A stretch of 64,000 bases of DNA from Phyllobacterium calauticae (GTDB lineage: Bacteria; Pseudomonadota; Alphaproteobacteria; Rhizobiales; Rhizobiaceae): positions 558,001 to 622,000 of the forward strand of contig NZ_JAGENB010000001.1 of the NCBI RefSeq assembly GCF_019991125.1, written 5' to 3'. A model generated the notes under the pieces. That model was not told the origin of the DNA. It made no database searches and saw only the letters and a program-made list of their open reading frames with translations. The position numbers and the translations under genes are program-made. Below are positions 9,572-18,299 of this stretch, piece after piece (the first letter of the stretch is position 1; every line of letters begins with the position of its first letter).

Positions 9572-10381
9572 TTAACCGAAGGCGGTTTCGGCGACAACGT
9601 CCAACATGTTGTCCATCAATAAACCGCTGGCAGCGACAAGCGCGCCATGGCGATAATCGCCCGTTTCATTGTTGCGCAAACCATAGGTCAGCGGCTTGCC
9701 GTTTGCCGTCAGGACATGGCCGCCCGCCTCTGCAAGGATCAGGTCCGCCGCCGCCAGATCCCAGTCGTGGGAATTCGGCCGGACGAAGGTCCCAGCAATG
9801 TCACCCCGGGCAACCATGGCAATGCGATAGGCCAGCGAAGCGATGTAGGGCGCGGCAATCATGGATTGCTGGAAATGGTCCGGCAGCTTCTTCAGGAAAG
9901 GCCCCGGACCCGCGACCTTGAACGGAACGCCGCTGGTGCTGACATGAATGGCTGTGCCGTTCTGTTGAGCTCCCTGCCCTGGAAGCGCTGTGATCGTCTG
10001 GCCGCGCGCCGGACATTCCAGCACACCGGCCACCGGCCGGCCATCCTCGATAACCGCCACGCTGACGCACCAGACATCCGACCCTTCGATGAAGGCGCGC
10101 GTACCGTCGATGGGATCGACGACGAAAAAGCGCCGTCGCGCTGTCGCCGCGCGGTCATCGAGGGTTTCCTCGGAAATCCAGCCATAGTCGGGCCGGGCCG
10201 TCAGAAGCATGTCCTTGAGATACTTGTCCGCCGCAAGATCTGCCTCGCTCACCGGCGAATTGCCGGTCTTCATCCAGACCTGCGGGTCCTGGCGGAAATA
10301 GGACAGGGCGATACGCCCGGCGCCTTCCGCCGCTTCCCGGATCAGGGCTAGATCATCGCGATTTTTTTCACTTGCCGGCAA
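9572..10381 (-). CDS. cysQ: 3'(2'),5'-bisphosphate nucleotidase CysQ
   Basis: An inositol-phosphatase-fold enzyme expected to remove the 3' phosphate from adenosine 3',5'-bisphosphate (PAP), relieving inhibition in sulfate assimilation and related pathways. The 269-aa protein shows WISEETLDD and DPIDGTRAFIEGSDVWCV, the metal-binding blocks, then SHDWDLAAADLILAEAGG near the C-terminus. The start is TTG at 10381, 14 bp inside the pmbA/TldD gene; AAGG lies 8 nt upstream of it. No in-frame ATG occurs before the conserved core. Translational coupling to the upstream gene is likely. Confidence 0.9.
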   Translation of the reverse strand: MPASEKNRDDLALIREAAEGAGRIALSYFRQDPQVWMKTGNSPVSEADLAADKYLKDMLLTARPDYGWISEETLDDRAATARRRFFVVDPIDGTRAFIEGSDVWCVSVAVIEDGRPVAGVLECPARGQTITALPGQGAQQNGTAIHVSTSGVPFKVAGPGPFLKKLPDHFQQSMIAAPYIASLAYRIAMVARGDIAGTFVRPNSHDWDLAAADLILAEAGGHVLTANGKPLTYGLRNNETGDYRHGALVAASGLLMDNMLDVVAETAFG

Positions 10382-11711
10382 GAGTCATGCCTTCGATCAG
10401 GAGTGTCGGACTGGCGACGCCAAAGTTACGGTCAATATCGTTCGCCGCGACCATGTTCAGGAACATATCCTTCAGGTTGGAGGCAAGCGTGACTTCACTG
10501 ACGGGATAGGCCAGTTCGCCATTTTCAATCCAGTAACCGGACGCGCCACGGCTGTACTGCCCGGTGATCATATCGACGCCCTGGCCAAAAAGCTCCGTGA
10601 CATAGAAGCCATTGCCGACAGCGCGGATCAGGGCCTCGGGCGCTTCATCCCCCGGCTCGATGGCAAAATTGGTGGACGACGGAACAACGGTCGACCCTGA
10701 ACGCACACCGCGGCCATTGGTGCTCAGCCCCAATTCCGCAGCCGTTGATGTGGACAGGAACCAGTGCTTCAAAACACCGTTCTCGACCATGGTCAGTGCT
10801 TCGCCTTCAATTCCTTCACCGTCGAAGGGCCGCGAGGACGAGCCGCGGATGCGCAGCGGATCATCCGTGACATTGATGCTGTCCGCGAGAATCTTCTGGC
10901 CCATGCGGTCTTTCAGAAAACTGGTCTTGCGCGCAACGGATGCGCCATTGATGGCGCTGGAAAGATGGGACGCGATGCCGCGTGCCACGCGCGGGTCGTA
11001 AACCACATTGACCACGCCGGTCTTGGCCTGCCGGGCGCCAAGGCGTTTGACCGCGCGCGCGGCGGCCGAACGGCCGATGGCTGCGGGGTCCTCGAGCGCA
11101 TCGAAATGCTGGCGCGAGGAAAAATCGTAGTCGCGTTCCATCCCGGTACCCGTACCGGCGATGGCGCTGACCGAACGGGAAAAGCGCGACCCCATGTAAT
11201 GGCCGACGAACCCGCCCGATGTCACCAGAACCATGCCGCCGAGCCCGGCGGAAGCCGACGCACCGCCGGAATTGGTAACGCCGTCAACTTCAAGGGCGGC
11301 AGCCTCCGCAGCCAATGCATCTTCGGTCAGCCGCGCTGCCGCAACGACGGTCGGATCATACAGATCAAGATCACGGATGGTGCGCACCAGATTGGCTGGA
11401 TCAGCCAGGCCTTCAAACGCATCGTCCGGCGAAACCCTGGCCATGGCGACGGCGCGCTCGGCCAGAATTTTCGGGTCGGAACCGGCGGTTGCCGATATGC
11501 TTGCCACTTTCCTGCCAACAAAGACGCGCAGGGAGAAATCGTCACTTTCCGACGATTCGGTCGCCTCGACCTTGCCAAGCCTGACGCTGACACCCGTGGA
11601 CCGCGAACGCACGACAACCGCATCGGCGGCGTCGGCTCCGGCCCGGCGGGCGGCTTCGACAAGCGCAGCAGCATTGTCAACGAATTCGCGGGAATTGGCC
11701 GGCTCGATCAT
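10368..11711 (-). CDS. TldD/PmbA family metallopeptidase-like protein
   Basis: A 447-aa member of the TldD/PmbA (TldE) family, whose founding pair acts as a zinc protease that matures microcin B17 and degrades CcdA. Typical blocks include GADAADAVVVRSRSTGVSVR, SVRLGKVEATESSES, SSRPFDGEGIEGE and SGYWIENGELAYPVSEVTLA. It lacks the HExxxH zinc motif of TldD, so it is the PmbA/TldE-like subunit. The start chosen is ATG at 11711 (MIEPANSREF), which has AGGG 6 nt upstream; 11717 and 11735 are alternatives. It is the first gene of the lipid A operon and is divergent from the antiporter. Confidence 0.88.
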   Translation of the reverse strand: MIEPANSREFVDNAAALVEAARRAGADAADAVVVRSRSTGVSVRLGKVEATESSESDDFSLRVFVGRKVASISATAGSDPKILAERAVAMARVSPDDAFEGLADPANLVRTIRDLDLYDPTVVAAARLTEDALAAEAAALEVDGVTNSGGASASAGLGGMVLVTSGGFVGHYMGSRFSRSVSAIAGTGTGMERDYDFSSRQHFDALEDPAAIGRSAAARAVKRLGARQAKTGVVNVVYDPRVARGIASHLSSAINGASVARKTSFLKDRMGQKILADSINVTDDPLRIRGSSSRPFDGEGIEGEALTMVENGVLKHWFLSTSTAAELGLSTNGRGVRSGSTVVPSSTNFAIEPGDEAPEALIRAVGNGFYVTELFGQGVDMITGQYSRGASGYWIENGELAYPVSEVTLASNLKDMFLNMVAANDIDRNFGVASPTLLIEGMTLAGK

Positions 11712-11854
11712 ATTCATCCCTAGAGTTGATTGCATGATAGGATGCAAGGACATATCTGACCAATGATCAGACAATGCACTGCCTCCTATATGGTGCAAAT
11801 TGGGGTCTATCAAGGCAAACACTGGTAACATTCGCAACAGACTGGGTCAGGCTC

Positions 11855-13675
11855 ATGCTTTCACAAAGCGGCAATCTCTACTTTCAGGCTCTGGCTCTGT
11901 TGGCTGGGGCGATCATTGCCGCCCCGTTGTTCAAACGGCTCGGGCTTGGGACGGTGCTGGGTTATCTCGCGGCGGGCCTGCTGATCGGGCCGCTGGCGAA
12001 TCTCATCACCGATGGCGAACAGGTTCTGCATTTTTCCGAACTGGGCGTGGTTTTCCTGCTGTTCGTGATCGGCCTCGAATTGAAACCCACGCGCCTGTGG
12101 AACATGCGCCATGCGATTTTCGGCCTCGGTGCGGCGCAGGTCATTGTTTCCGGTGCGGCATTGACCGGGCTCATCCTCGCCTTCCATCTCGTCAACTGGC
12201 AGGCGGCTCTGGTCATCGGCTTCGGCCTTGCCCTGTCGTCCACGGCGTTCGCCATGCAGATTCTGGAAGAGCGCGGCGAGACCAATATGCCGCACGGGCA
12301 GACATCCTTTGCCATCCTGCTGTTCCAGGATCTGGCGATCGTTCCCTTGCTGGCCATGATTCCCGTGCTTGCACCCGGTTCCGCCCAGCATCAGGCGGAT
12401 CCGCTTGGTAAATTCCTCATCGCCATCATCTGCATCGGCGCCATCGTTGCGGTGGGCCGCTATCTCCTCAATCCGCTGTTCCGGTTCATTGCCAATACCG
12501 GCGCGCGCGAGGTGATGATTGCCGCCGCCCTGTTCGTCGTGCTCGGCGCCGCGCTGCTGATGCAGTTTGCCGGGCTGTCCATGGCCATGGGCGCGTTCAT
12601 CGCCGGCGTCCTGCTGGCCGAATCGTCCTACCGGCACGAGCTGGAGGCGGACATCGAACCGTTCCGCGGTATTTTCCTCGGCCTGTTCTTCATGGCCGTC
12701 GGGCTGTCGATTGACCTCAAGGTCATCCTTGCCGACTGGGAGGCGATTCTTCTTGCGGTGCCCGTGTTCATGGCGGTGAAGGCTCTGGTCGTCTACATCC
12801 TGGCGCGGCTCTTCCGATGCAATCACAATGACGCGACCCGCATCGCGTTCTTCCTGCCGCAGGGCGGTGAGTTTGGCTTCGTCCTGTTCACCACGGCGGC
12901 GGCGGCCGGATTGCTCAGCACCTCGACGGCATCGGAGATGATCGCGGTGGTCACGCTGTCCATGGCCGTGATGCCGCTGTCGGTCGCCCTTGGCAACCGC
13001 TTCCTCGTCGACGCCCATGCGGAAGAACAGATCGACGAGGATTTCGACGGTGCTGCCGGTGCCGACGTGCTGATGATCGGCTTTTCCCGCTACGGGCAGA
13101 TCGCAGCGCAGATCCTTTTGGCGGGCGGCACCAGCGTCACGCTGATCGATGCCTCGGCCGACCGCATCCGCGCCGCCTCGAAATTCGGCTTCCGCATCTA
13201 TTTCGGCGATGGCACGCGCAAGGAAGTGCTGGAGGCAGCCGGTATCCGCCAGGCGAAAATCGTTGCCATCTGCACGCACAAGAAGGAGACCACCGACCGG
13301 ATCGTCGAGCTCATCCAGTCGGAATATCCCGATATCAAACTGTTCGTGCGGTCCTATGACCGGGGCCACACGCTGAAACTGCGCGCCCGCGGCGTGCAGT
13401 ACGAATTGCGCGAGACCTTTGAATCAGGCTTGCTGTTCGGCCGCCGCACGCTCGAAGAGCTCGGAACCAGCGAAGATGTGGCCTACGAGATCATGGAAGA
13501 CATCCGCCGCCGTGACGAGGATCGGCTGCACATCCAGGCGGCCGAAGGCCTGATGGCGGGCAATGACCTGTTGCTGACACGCCCGGTCACGCCGGAGCCG
13601 CTGATCAAGCCGACCCGCGAATCCAAGCGCATCGACACGGAAGAGATGCTTCCCGATCCCGAGCCGGCGGAGTGA
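11855..13675 (+). CDS. CPA2-family monovalent cation:proton antiporter with TrkA-N domain (KefB/KefC-like)
   Basis: A 606-aa inner-membrane protein. Residues from about 1 to 390 form the multi-span Na+/H+ exchanger domain (for example LGTVLGYLAAGLLIGP and LSSTAFAMQILEERGE, then LLFQDLAIVPLLAMIPVLA). A cytosolic RCK/TrkA-N domain follows, with VLMIGFSRYGQIAAQILLAGG as the dinucleotide fold and a matching acidic strand end LIDAS. The architecture matches KefB/KefC, glutathione-gated potassium efflux systems; gating by glutathione is inference. The start is ATG at 11855, with GGTCAGG upstream; a longer in-frame extension from 11774 lacks any family similarity and was rejected. Confidence 0.9.
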   Translation: MLSQSGNLYFQALALLAGAIIAAPLFKRLGLGTVLGYLAAGLLIGPLANLITDGEQVLHFSELGVVFLLFVIGLELKPTRLWNMRHAIFGLGAAQVIVSGAALTGLILAFHLVNWQAALVIGFGLALSSTAFAMQILEERGETNMPHGQTSFAILLFQDLAIVPLLAMIPVLAPGSAQHQADPLGKFLIAIICIGAIVAVGRYLLNPLFRFIANTGAREVMIAAALFVVLGAALLMQFAGLSMAMGAFIAGVLLAESSYRHELEADIEPFRGIFLGLFFMAVGLSIDLKVILADWEAILLAVPVFMAVKALVVYILARLFRCNHNDATRIAFFLPQGGEFGFVLFTTAAAAGLLSTSTASEMIAVVTLSMAVMPLSVALGNRFLVDAHAEEQIDEDFDGAAGADVLMIGFSRYGQIAAQILLAGGTSVTLIDASADRIRAASKFGFRIYFGDGTRKEVLEAAGIRQAKIVAICTHKKETTDRIVELIQSEYPDIKLFVRSYDRGHTLKLRARGVQYELRETFESGLLFGRRTLEELGTSEDVAYEIMEDIRRRDEDRLHIQAAEGLMAGNDLLLTRPVTPEPLIKPTRESKRIDTEEMLPDPEPAE

Positions 13676-13756
13676 GGTCGGTAAGACTACGGATTCAGAT
13701 GAAACCCTGATCCTGATAAAAAGCGACGAACGTACACTCAGTCAGGCTCATTTATC

Positions 13757-13927
13757 ATGGTGACATTCGCACTTGCAGCCGCCGACAAACCAAAACCCGC
13801 CCTGCATCGCGGGTTTTGGACAGGAAAGCGCAACCGTTTTGCCATGGCACTCCTGTGGTATGGCATGGCGGCGTTCGGAATAGGTTTCTGGTGGGCCGTC
13901 TATCTCGAGGTCCTGTCGTTCCTGTGA
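13757..13927 (+). CDS. small single-span membrane protein, 56 aa, unknown function
   Basis: Reading from ATG at 13757 gives a 56-residue protein. Residues 1-28 are polar with a basic patch (TGKRNR), followed by one hydrophobic span starting MALLWYGMAAFGIGFWWAVY and ending LEVLSFL. The basic patch before the span predicts the N-terminus in the cytosol. Codon use resembles neighbouring genes. It lies 81 bp after the antiporter gene on the same strand. The ribosome-binding site is weak (AGG 10 nt upstream), and a terminator-like hairpin lies inside the first third, so the start could be ATG at 13844 instead. I do not recognise the family. Confidence 0.5.
   Translation: MVTFALAAADKPKPALHRGFWTGKRNRFAMALLWYGMAAFGIGFWWAVYLEVLSFL
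13790..13819 (+). terminator. 11-bp perfect inverted repeat, possible terminator of the antiporter gene
   Basis: Arms CCAAAACCCGC (13790-13800) and GCGGGTTTTGG (13809-13819) are exact complements with an 8-nt loop. The descending arm ends in TTTT, so it resembles a weak intrinsic terminator for the antiporter transcript ending at 13675. It overlaps the N-terminal part of the 56-aa frame, so either the small gene is translated through a hairpin or its true start is downstream. Confidence 0.5.
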
Positions 13928-13971
13928 ATGGACGCGGCCAACGGAACAGGCCACCTCTTGATTATAGGCCG

Positions 13972-14874
13972 CTATTCCTGTTCGGCATGTTCCGTATAGG
14001 CAATGGCGGCATCAACAGCCCGCTTTAATTCATCTTTGATACCGATCGACTCGTTCAGCACCTGTTCGACCCGCAGAAAATCCAGCACGCCAAACCGGGC
14101 AACGCTGGGCCGCAGGAAAATTGCCGGCGGATCGGTCCGCAACCGCGTGGCGATGATCGATTGCATCATCAGTTGGCTCGCGCCGAACATCGCGTCAATC
14201 GACGACGGAAACTTGCGGCCGTCGCCTTCCGGGCCGCCGACCACATCGATACCGATGACGAACTGCGCCTTGTCCTTGAGATGATCGAAGGGCACCGGAT
14301 TGTAGATGCCACCATCGATCAGCACACGGTCGTCGCGGCGCACCGGACGGAACAGCGCCGGGATGGCCGCGGAAGCGGCTATGGCGTTGAAGAGATCGCC
14401 CTGATGGATGGGAATTTCCCGTTGACCGTAAAAATCCGTTGCGGTGACGCTGAGCGGAATGGGCAGTTCCTCGAACGTATCGGGTATCTGTTCCGGCAGG
14501 AATGTCTTGAGCAGCTTTTCGATGTTGAACTGGCTGAAGCGGATGCCGCCGCCGAACATTTCGCCAAAGGTCGCCGGGCGCAGGCGCCAGAGCCGCGCGG
14601 CGATTTCGGCGCGCCGCGACAATGTTGCCACCGCATAGTCGCGTATATCCCGGCCGGACATGCCCGCTGCCATGCCCGCGCCCATGATGGCGCCGATGGA
14701 AGAACCGGAAATGGCGACCGGCCTGATGCCGAGTTCGTCCAGCGCCTCGATGACATTGATGTGCGCCAGTCCCCTCGCCCCGCCGCCGCCAAAAGCAACC
14801 GCAAAGCTTGGCGAACTGCTGACGACGCCGGTTCCCGCAGAACCGGAAACACTTTCGAGATCGCGTGCGCTCAT
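13972..14874 (-). CDS. patatin-like phospholipase family protein (RssA-like)
   Basis: A 300-aa serine acyl hydrolase of the patatin fold. The oxyanion-hole motif GGGARGLAHI begins near residue 30, the nucleophile elbow GSSIG is at 57-61 with Ser59, and the catalytic dyad Asp187 lies in LIDGGIYNPVP. There is no signal peptide, so it is probably cytosolic or peripheral on the membrane. It lies 17 bp downstream of the M16 protease pair on the same strand and may be their operon partner. Lipid hydrolase activity is expected from the intact dyad; the substrate is unknown. Confidence 0.9.
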   Translation of the reverse strand: MSARDLESVSGSAGTGVVSSSPSFAVAFGGGGARGLAHINVIEALDELGIRPVAISGSSIGAIMGAGMAAGMSGRDIRDYAVATLSRRAEIAARLWRLRPATFGEMFGGGIRFSQFNIEKLLKTFLPEQIPDTFEELPIPLSVTATDFYGQREIPIHQGDLFNAIAASAAIPALFRPVRRDDRVLIDGGIYNPVPFDHLKDKAQFVIGIDVVGGPEGDGRKFPSSIDAMFGASQLMMQSIIATRLRTDPPAIFLRPSVARFGVLDFLRVEQVLNESIGIKDELKRAVDAAIAYTEHAEQE

Positions 14875-14891
14875 GACATATCCCCGGCTGA

Positions 14892-16211
14892 TCAGGATTG
14901 GGGCGGCCCGATGATCAGAATGGCCGGATCGGTTTCAAGCAGTTTCCGCGCCGCTGCCTTCACCTGATCCAATGTCACAGCATTGATCAGATCCGCGCGC
15001 TTGTCGATATAGTCGCGGCCCAGATGCTCATCCTGCAGGCCGATCAGCGTGCTGGCGACGGCCGATGACGAATCCAGATTGTTGATGGCATAGGAGCCGA
15101 CGAGATATTTCTTGGCCTCGACCAGTTCCTGCTCGGTCGGACCGTCCTTGGCCATGCGGGCAACCTCATCCTTGAGGATCTGCAGGGTTTCCCCGGACCG
15201 GTCGGAGCGGGTTGCCGTGGATATGGTCAGGGCGGCCATGTGATCCCTGCTGATGAGGGCGGAACCGGCGGAATAGGCAAGACCGCGCTTCTCGCGCACT
15301 TCGCTGTAAATTCTCGAGGAGAAGGTACCGCCGCCCAGAATGTGATTCATGATGTAGGCCGGGAAGAAATCCGCATCCTGGCGCCGCACGCCCGGATAAA
15401 CCATGGAAATGGATGTCTGCGGCAGGGGATAATCGACGCGGGTTGTTTTGCCCAAGGCCAGCTTGGCATCGCCAATCGGATCAAGCTGGGCTTTGTCCGG
15501 CAGATCGCCAAACACCTTGTCGAGCAGCGGTCCCAGCTGTTCCGGACTGATTGCACCGACAACGCCGACAATAAGATGGTCACGGGCAAAGACCCGCTTG
15601 TGATAAGCGGCGAGATCATCGCGGGTGATCGATGCCAGGCTGGCTTCGGTGCCCTGCGACTGGCGGCCATAGGGATGATCGCCATACAGCGCTTCGGCGA
15701 ACTTGCGGCCGGCGATGGTGTTCGGATCGCGCTCGGCGGCCTTGATGTTGGCAACCACCTGCTGGCGGATCCGGTCAATCGGCGCCTGATCGAAGCGCGG
15801 CTTATTGACGGCGAGCGCCAAGAGATCGACCGCTTCATCGCGCTTGTCGGCAAGCATGCGCATGGCGCCGGAAATACGGTCATCCTCGGCACTGAAAGCC
15901 ATTTCAGCGCCGACATCGTCGAGCTTCTCCTGAAATGCATCGGAATCGAGATCGCCGGCACCCTCATCGAAAAGCCCGGTCATCAGATTGGCGAGGCCCT
16001 CCTTGCCCTTGGGGTTCTGCGCCGAACCGCCCTCAAAGGAAAACCGCAGGGCAATCAGCGGAACGAAATCATCCTGCACCAGCCAGGCGCGAATCCCCTT
16101 GGGAGAAACGACTTCCTTGATTTCCACCGCATAGACCGGTGCCACGGCGAGGATGACCAGCAGCAAGGCGGCGGCCATCCGCTTGAAAGCGGGTGTCAAC
16201 AGGCGGATCAT
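14892..16211 (-). CDS. M16 family peptidase-like protein, probably non-catalytic subunit
   Basis: A 439-aa exported M16 (insulinase/processing-peptidase fold) protein. A signal peptide is visible (basic start, then [18 protein letters not shown], cleavage near 28). The fold is shown by [34 protein letters not shown] and by [13 protein letters not shown] in the C-terminal half. The zinc motif HxxEH is absent: its place reads [10 protein letters not shown]. With the adjacent HxxEH-containing M16 gene this fits an active/inactive heterodimer, as in mitochondrial processing peptidase and bacterial YmxG-type pairs. Its ATG overlaps the upstream gene's stop (ATGA). Confidence 0.88.
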   Translation of the reverse strand: MIRLLTPAFKRMAAALLLVILAVAPVYAVEIKEVVSPKGIRAWLVQDDFVPLIALRFSFEGGSAQNPKGKEGLANLMTGLFDEGAGDLDSDAFQEKLDDVGAEMAFSAEDDRISGAMRMLADKRDEAVDLLALAVNKPRFDQAPIDRIRQQVVANIKAAERDPNTIAGRKFAEALYGDHPYGRQSQGTEASLASITRDDLAAYHKRVFARDHLIVGVVGAISPEQLGPLLDKVFGDLPDKAQLDPIGDAKLALGKTTRVDYPLPQTSISMVYPGVRRQDADFFPAYIMNHILGGGTFSSRIYSEVREKRGLAYSAGSALISRDHMAALTISTATRSDRSGETLQILKDEVARMAKDGPTEQELVEAKKYLVGSYAINNLDSSSAVASTLIGLQDEHLGRDYIDKRADLINAVTLDQVKAAARKLLETDPAILIIGPPQS

Positions 16212-17674
16212 TGGATGACTCCCTCGGTCTGTGGTTGCATCGGCGCGGTCTCACCCGTCGACGGTATCTTCTCGTCAGGCTTGCCGTTCTCCGGCATCAG
16301 GTAACTGGTCACCGAGCGCGAATCGACGAGATAGCGCTTGGCCACGTCCTGAATATCCTGAACCTTCACCGCCTGGATGCGATCCGGCCATTCCTGAATG
16401 TCCTTGATCGTCTGACCGGTCGACAGCGTCGAGCCATAGATGCGGGCCATGCCCGCCTGGCTGTCACGGGCAAAGATAACGCTCTTCAGAAAGCGGTTGC
16501 GGGCTTTCTCCAGTTCATCTGATGTAATGCCGTCCTTGATGATGCGGGCAATCTGCGCATCCACGCCGGCTTCCACCTGCTGCAGGGAGGCTGAACCGCG
16601 CGGTGCGCCATAGACGGCAAACGTGCCGTCATCAAGCGCGCCGCCCTGGTAATAGACGCCGGCGCTGGCGGCCAATCCATCCTGCACGACCAGTGCCTGA
16701 TAGACGCGGCTGCGCGTGGACCCGCCGAGGATTTCGCTCAGGAGATCAAGCGCCTCGGCTTCACCGGGCTTGGCATTGTTATAGGATGGCACCAGCCATA
16801 TTTTCTGGAAGCTTGGCTGCGACACGCGCGGGTCGGCAAGGGATACGGTGCGCTTGGTGTTCTGTTCCGGTTCCTGCGGCCGCATGCGTTTGCCGGGTTC
16901 CGAACGGCGCGGCACCTTGCCATAAGTCTTTTCCGCCAGCGCCTTTACCGCCGCTGCATCGACATCGCCCGAGACAACCAGCGTCGCATTGTTTGGCGTG
17001 TAGAATTTTTCGTAGAAGGCGAGCGCATCCTTGAGGTTGAGCTGCTGCATCTCGTGCAACCAGCCGATCACCGGGAAGCGGTAGGGGTGGTTCTGATAGA
17101 GCGTCGCGTTGACCTCTTCCGACAGCAGGGCGGCGGGATTGGTATCAGTGCGCGACCGGCGCTCTTCGAGCACCACGTCGCGCTCGGTCTTCACCACATC
17201 CTCGTTCAGGATGAGGTTTTCCATGCGGTCCGCCTCATAGGTCATGACCATTTCAAGCGCCTGCGGCGACACCTGCTGGAAGAAAGCGGTGTAATCATAG
17301 GAGGTGAACGCATTCTCGCGGCCGCCGATTTCAGCCACCTTGCGGGAGAATTCACCGGCCGGATAGGTCTTGGTGGCCTTGAACATCAGATGTTCGAAGA
17401 AATGCGCAATGCCCGACTTGCCCGGATCTTCGTCGGCTGATCCGACATGATACCAGAGCATATGGGTGACGACGGGCGCGCGATGGTCGGGTATCACCAC
17501 CACTTCCAGACCATTGTCCAAATGGAAGGACGAGACACCGGCACTATCGGCCTTTTGGACCTCCGCGGTGAGCTGCGCCATCGTCTGGGCATGTGCGGGA
17601 AGAATGAAACCGGCGGTCGATACTGTTCCGGCCAAAACCAATGCCGCAATGGTACGGCTCACTATTTGCGACAT
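16208..17674 (-). CDS. M16 family zinc metallopeptidase, catalytic subunit
   Basis: A 488-aa exported metalloprotease. A signal peptide ends near ILPAHA (about 24-29). The inverted zinc motif HFFEH is at 91-95 within [12 protein letters not shown], and the third ligand Glu is expected in the downstream [11 protein letters not shown] helix. Two M16 lobes are present. The start chosen is ATG at 17674, with AAGGAAG 4 nt upstream; the frame also has a TTG directly before it. It is followed by the non-catalytic partner with a 4-bp overlap, so the two proteins are made in step. The substrate is unknown, probably periplasmic peptides. Confidence 0.92.
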   Translation of the reverse strand: MSQIVSRTIAALVLAGTVSTAGFILPAHAQTMAQLTAEVQKADSAGVSSFHLDNGLEVVVIPDHRAPVVTHMLWYHVGSADEDPGKSGIAHFFEHLMFKATKTYPAGEFSRKVAEIGGRENAFTSYDYTAFFQQVSPQALEMVMTYEADRMENLILNEDVVKTERDVVLEERRSRTDTNPAALLSEEVNATLYQNHPYRFPVIGWLHEMQQLNLKDALAFYEKFYTPNNATLVVSGDVDAAAVKALAEKTYGKVPRRSEPGKRMRPQEPEQNTKRTVSLADPRVSQPSFQKIWLVPSYNNAKPGEAEALDLLSEILGGSTRSRVYQALVVQDGLAASAGVYYQGGALDDGTFAVYGAPRGSASLQQVEAGVDAQIARIIKDGITSDELEKARNRFLKSVIFARDSQAGMARIYGSTLSTGQTIKDIQEWPDRIQAVKVQDIQDVAKRYLVDSRSVTSYLMPENGKPDEKIPSTGETAPMQPQTEGVIQ

Positions 17675-17730
17675 CAATCTTCCTTCGCAATTCTGTTCAA
17701 AGCCGGAAGTTTTCCGGTCCGGTCGTCTGC

Positions 17731-18288
17731 TTAGCCGTTCAACGTGACAAATCGTATGATTGTTCCGCCGTAGTGGCGTTCTTCGGCCACCGAGAATCGC
17801 GAATCCAGGTTGATCACGGCCTCGGCTTCTTCTTCAAGCACGAGAAGTGTGTCGGGATTGAGCCAGCCGCCTTCAAGAGCGGATTTGAAGGCGAGTTCGC
17901 CTAGGCCCTTGCCATAGGGCGGGTCGGCAAAAACGAGATCGAATGGCTCGATCGTGCCGGCATCGCCGAGTTTGGCGGCATCGCGGCGGAAAATCTTGGT
18001 GTTTCCCAGCAAACCGAAAGCTTCGACATTGGTGCGGATCAGGCCGCGCCCTTCCGTAGACTCCTCGATGAAGACGCCATAGCGCGCGCCCCGCGATATG
18101 GCTTCAAGCCCCAGGGCGCCTGTTCCGGCGAAAAGATCCAGCACGCGGGTCGCTTCAAACTTTTCCGGATAATTGTGCACCAGAATGTTGAACAGGCTTT
18201 CCCGCGTCCGGTCCGTGGTCGGCCGGATGGCATTGGTATTCGGCGTCGCCAATGCCCGCCCGCGAAATTTGCCGCCGACAATCCGCAT
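17731..18288 (-). CDS. rsmD: 16S rRNA (guanine(966)-N(2))-methyltransferase RsmD
   Basis: A 185-aa SAM-dependent methyltransferase that modifies G966 of 16S rRNA in the small subunit. The family start [13 protein letters not shown] is followed by [13 protein letters not shown], the SAM loop [10 protein letters not shown] at 51-60 and the catalytic DPPYGKG at 122-128. The ATG at 18288 was preferred over an in-frame GTG at 18297 because homologues begin MRIVGG and GGAC lies just upstream. It begins 11 bp after the pseudouridine synthase gene and is likely co-transcribed with it. Confidence 0.95.
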   Translation of the reverse strand: MRIVGGKFRGRALATPNTNAIRPTTDRTRESLFNILVHNYPEKFEATRVLDLFAGTGALGLEAISRGARYGVFIEESTEGRGLIRTNVEAFGLLGNTKIFRRDAAKLGDAGTIEPFDLVFADPPYGKGLGELAFKSALEGGWLNPDTLLVLEEEAEAVINLDSRFSVAEERHYGGTIIRFVTLNG

Positions 18289-18299
18289 GAAGTCCACGC

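Noticed and set aside
11861..13369. 502-codon open frame on the minus strand opposite the antiporter
   Set aside because: Amino acid composition (Gly, His, Gln, Asp rich) is that of an antisense shadow; the plus-strand antiporter is clear.
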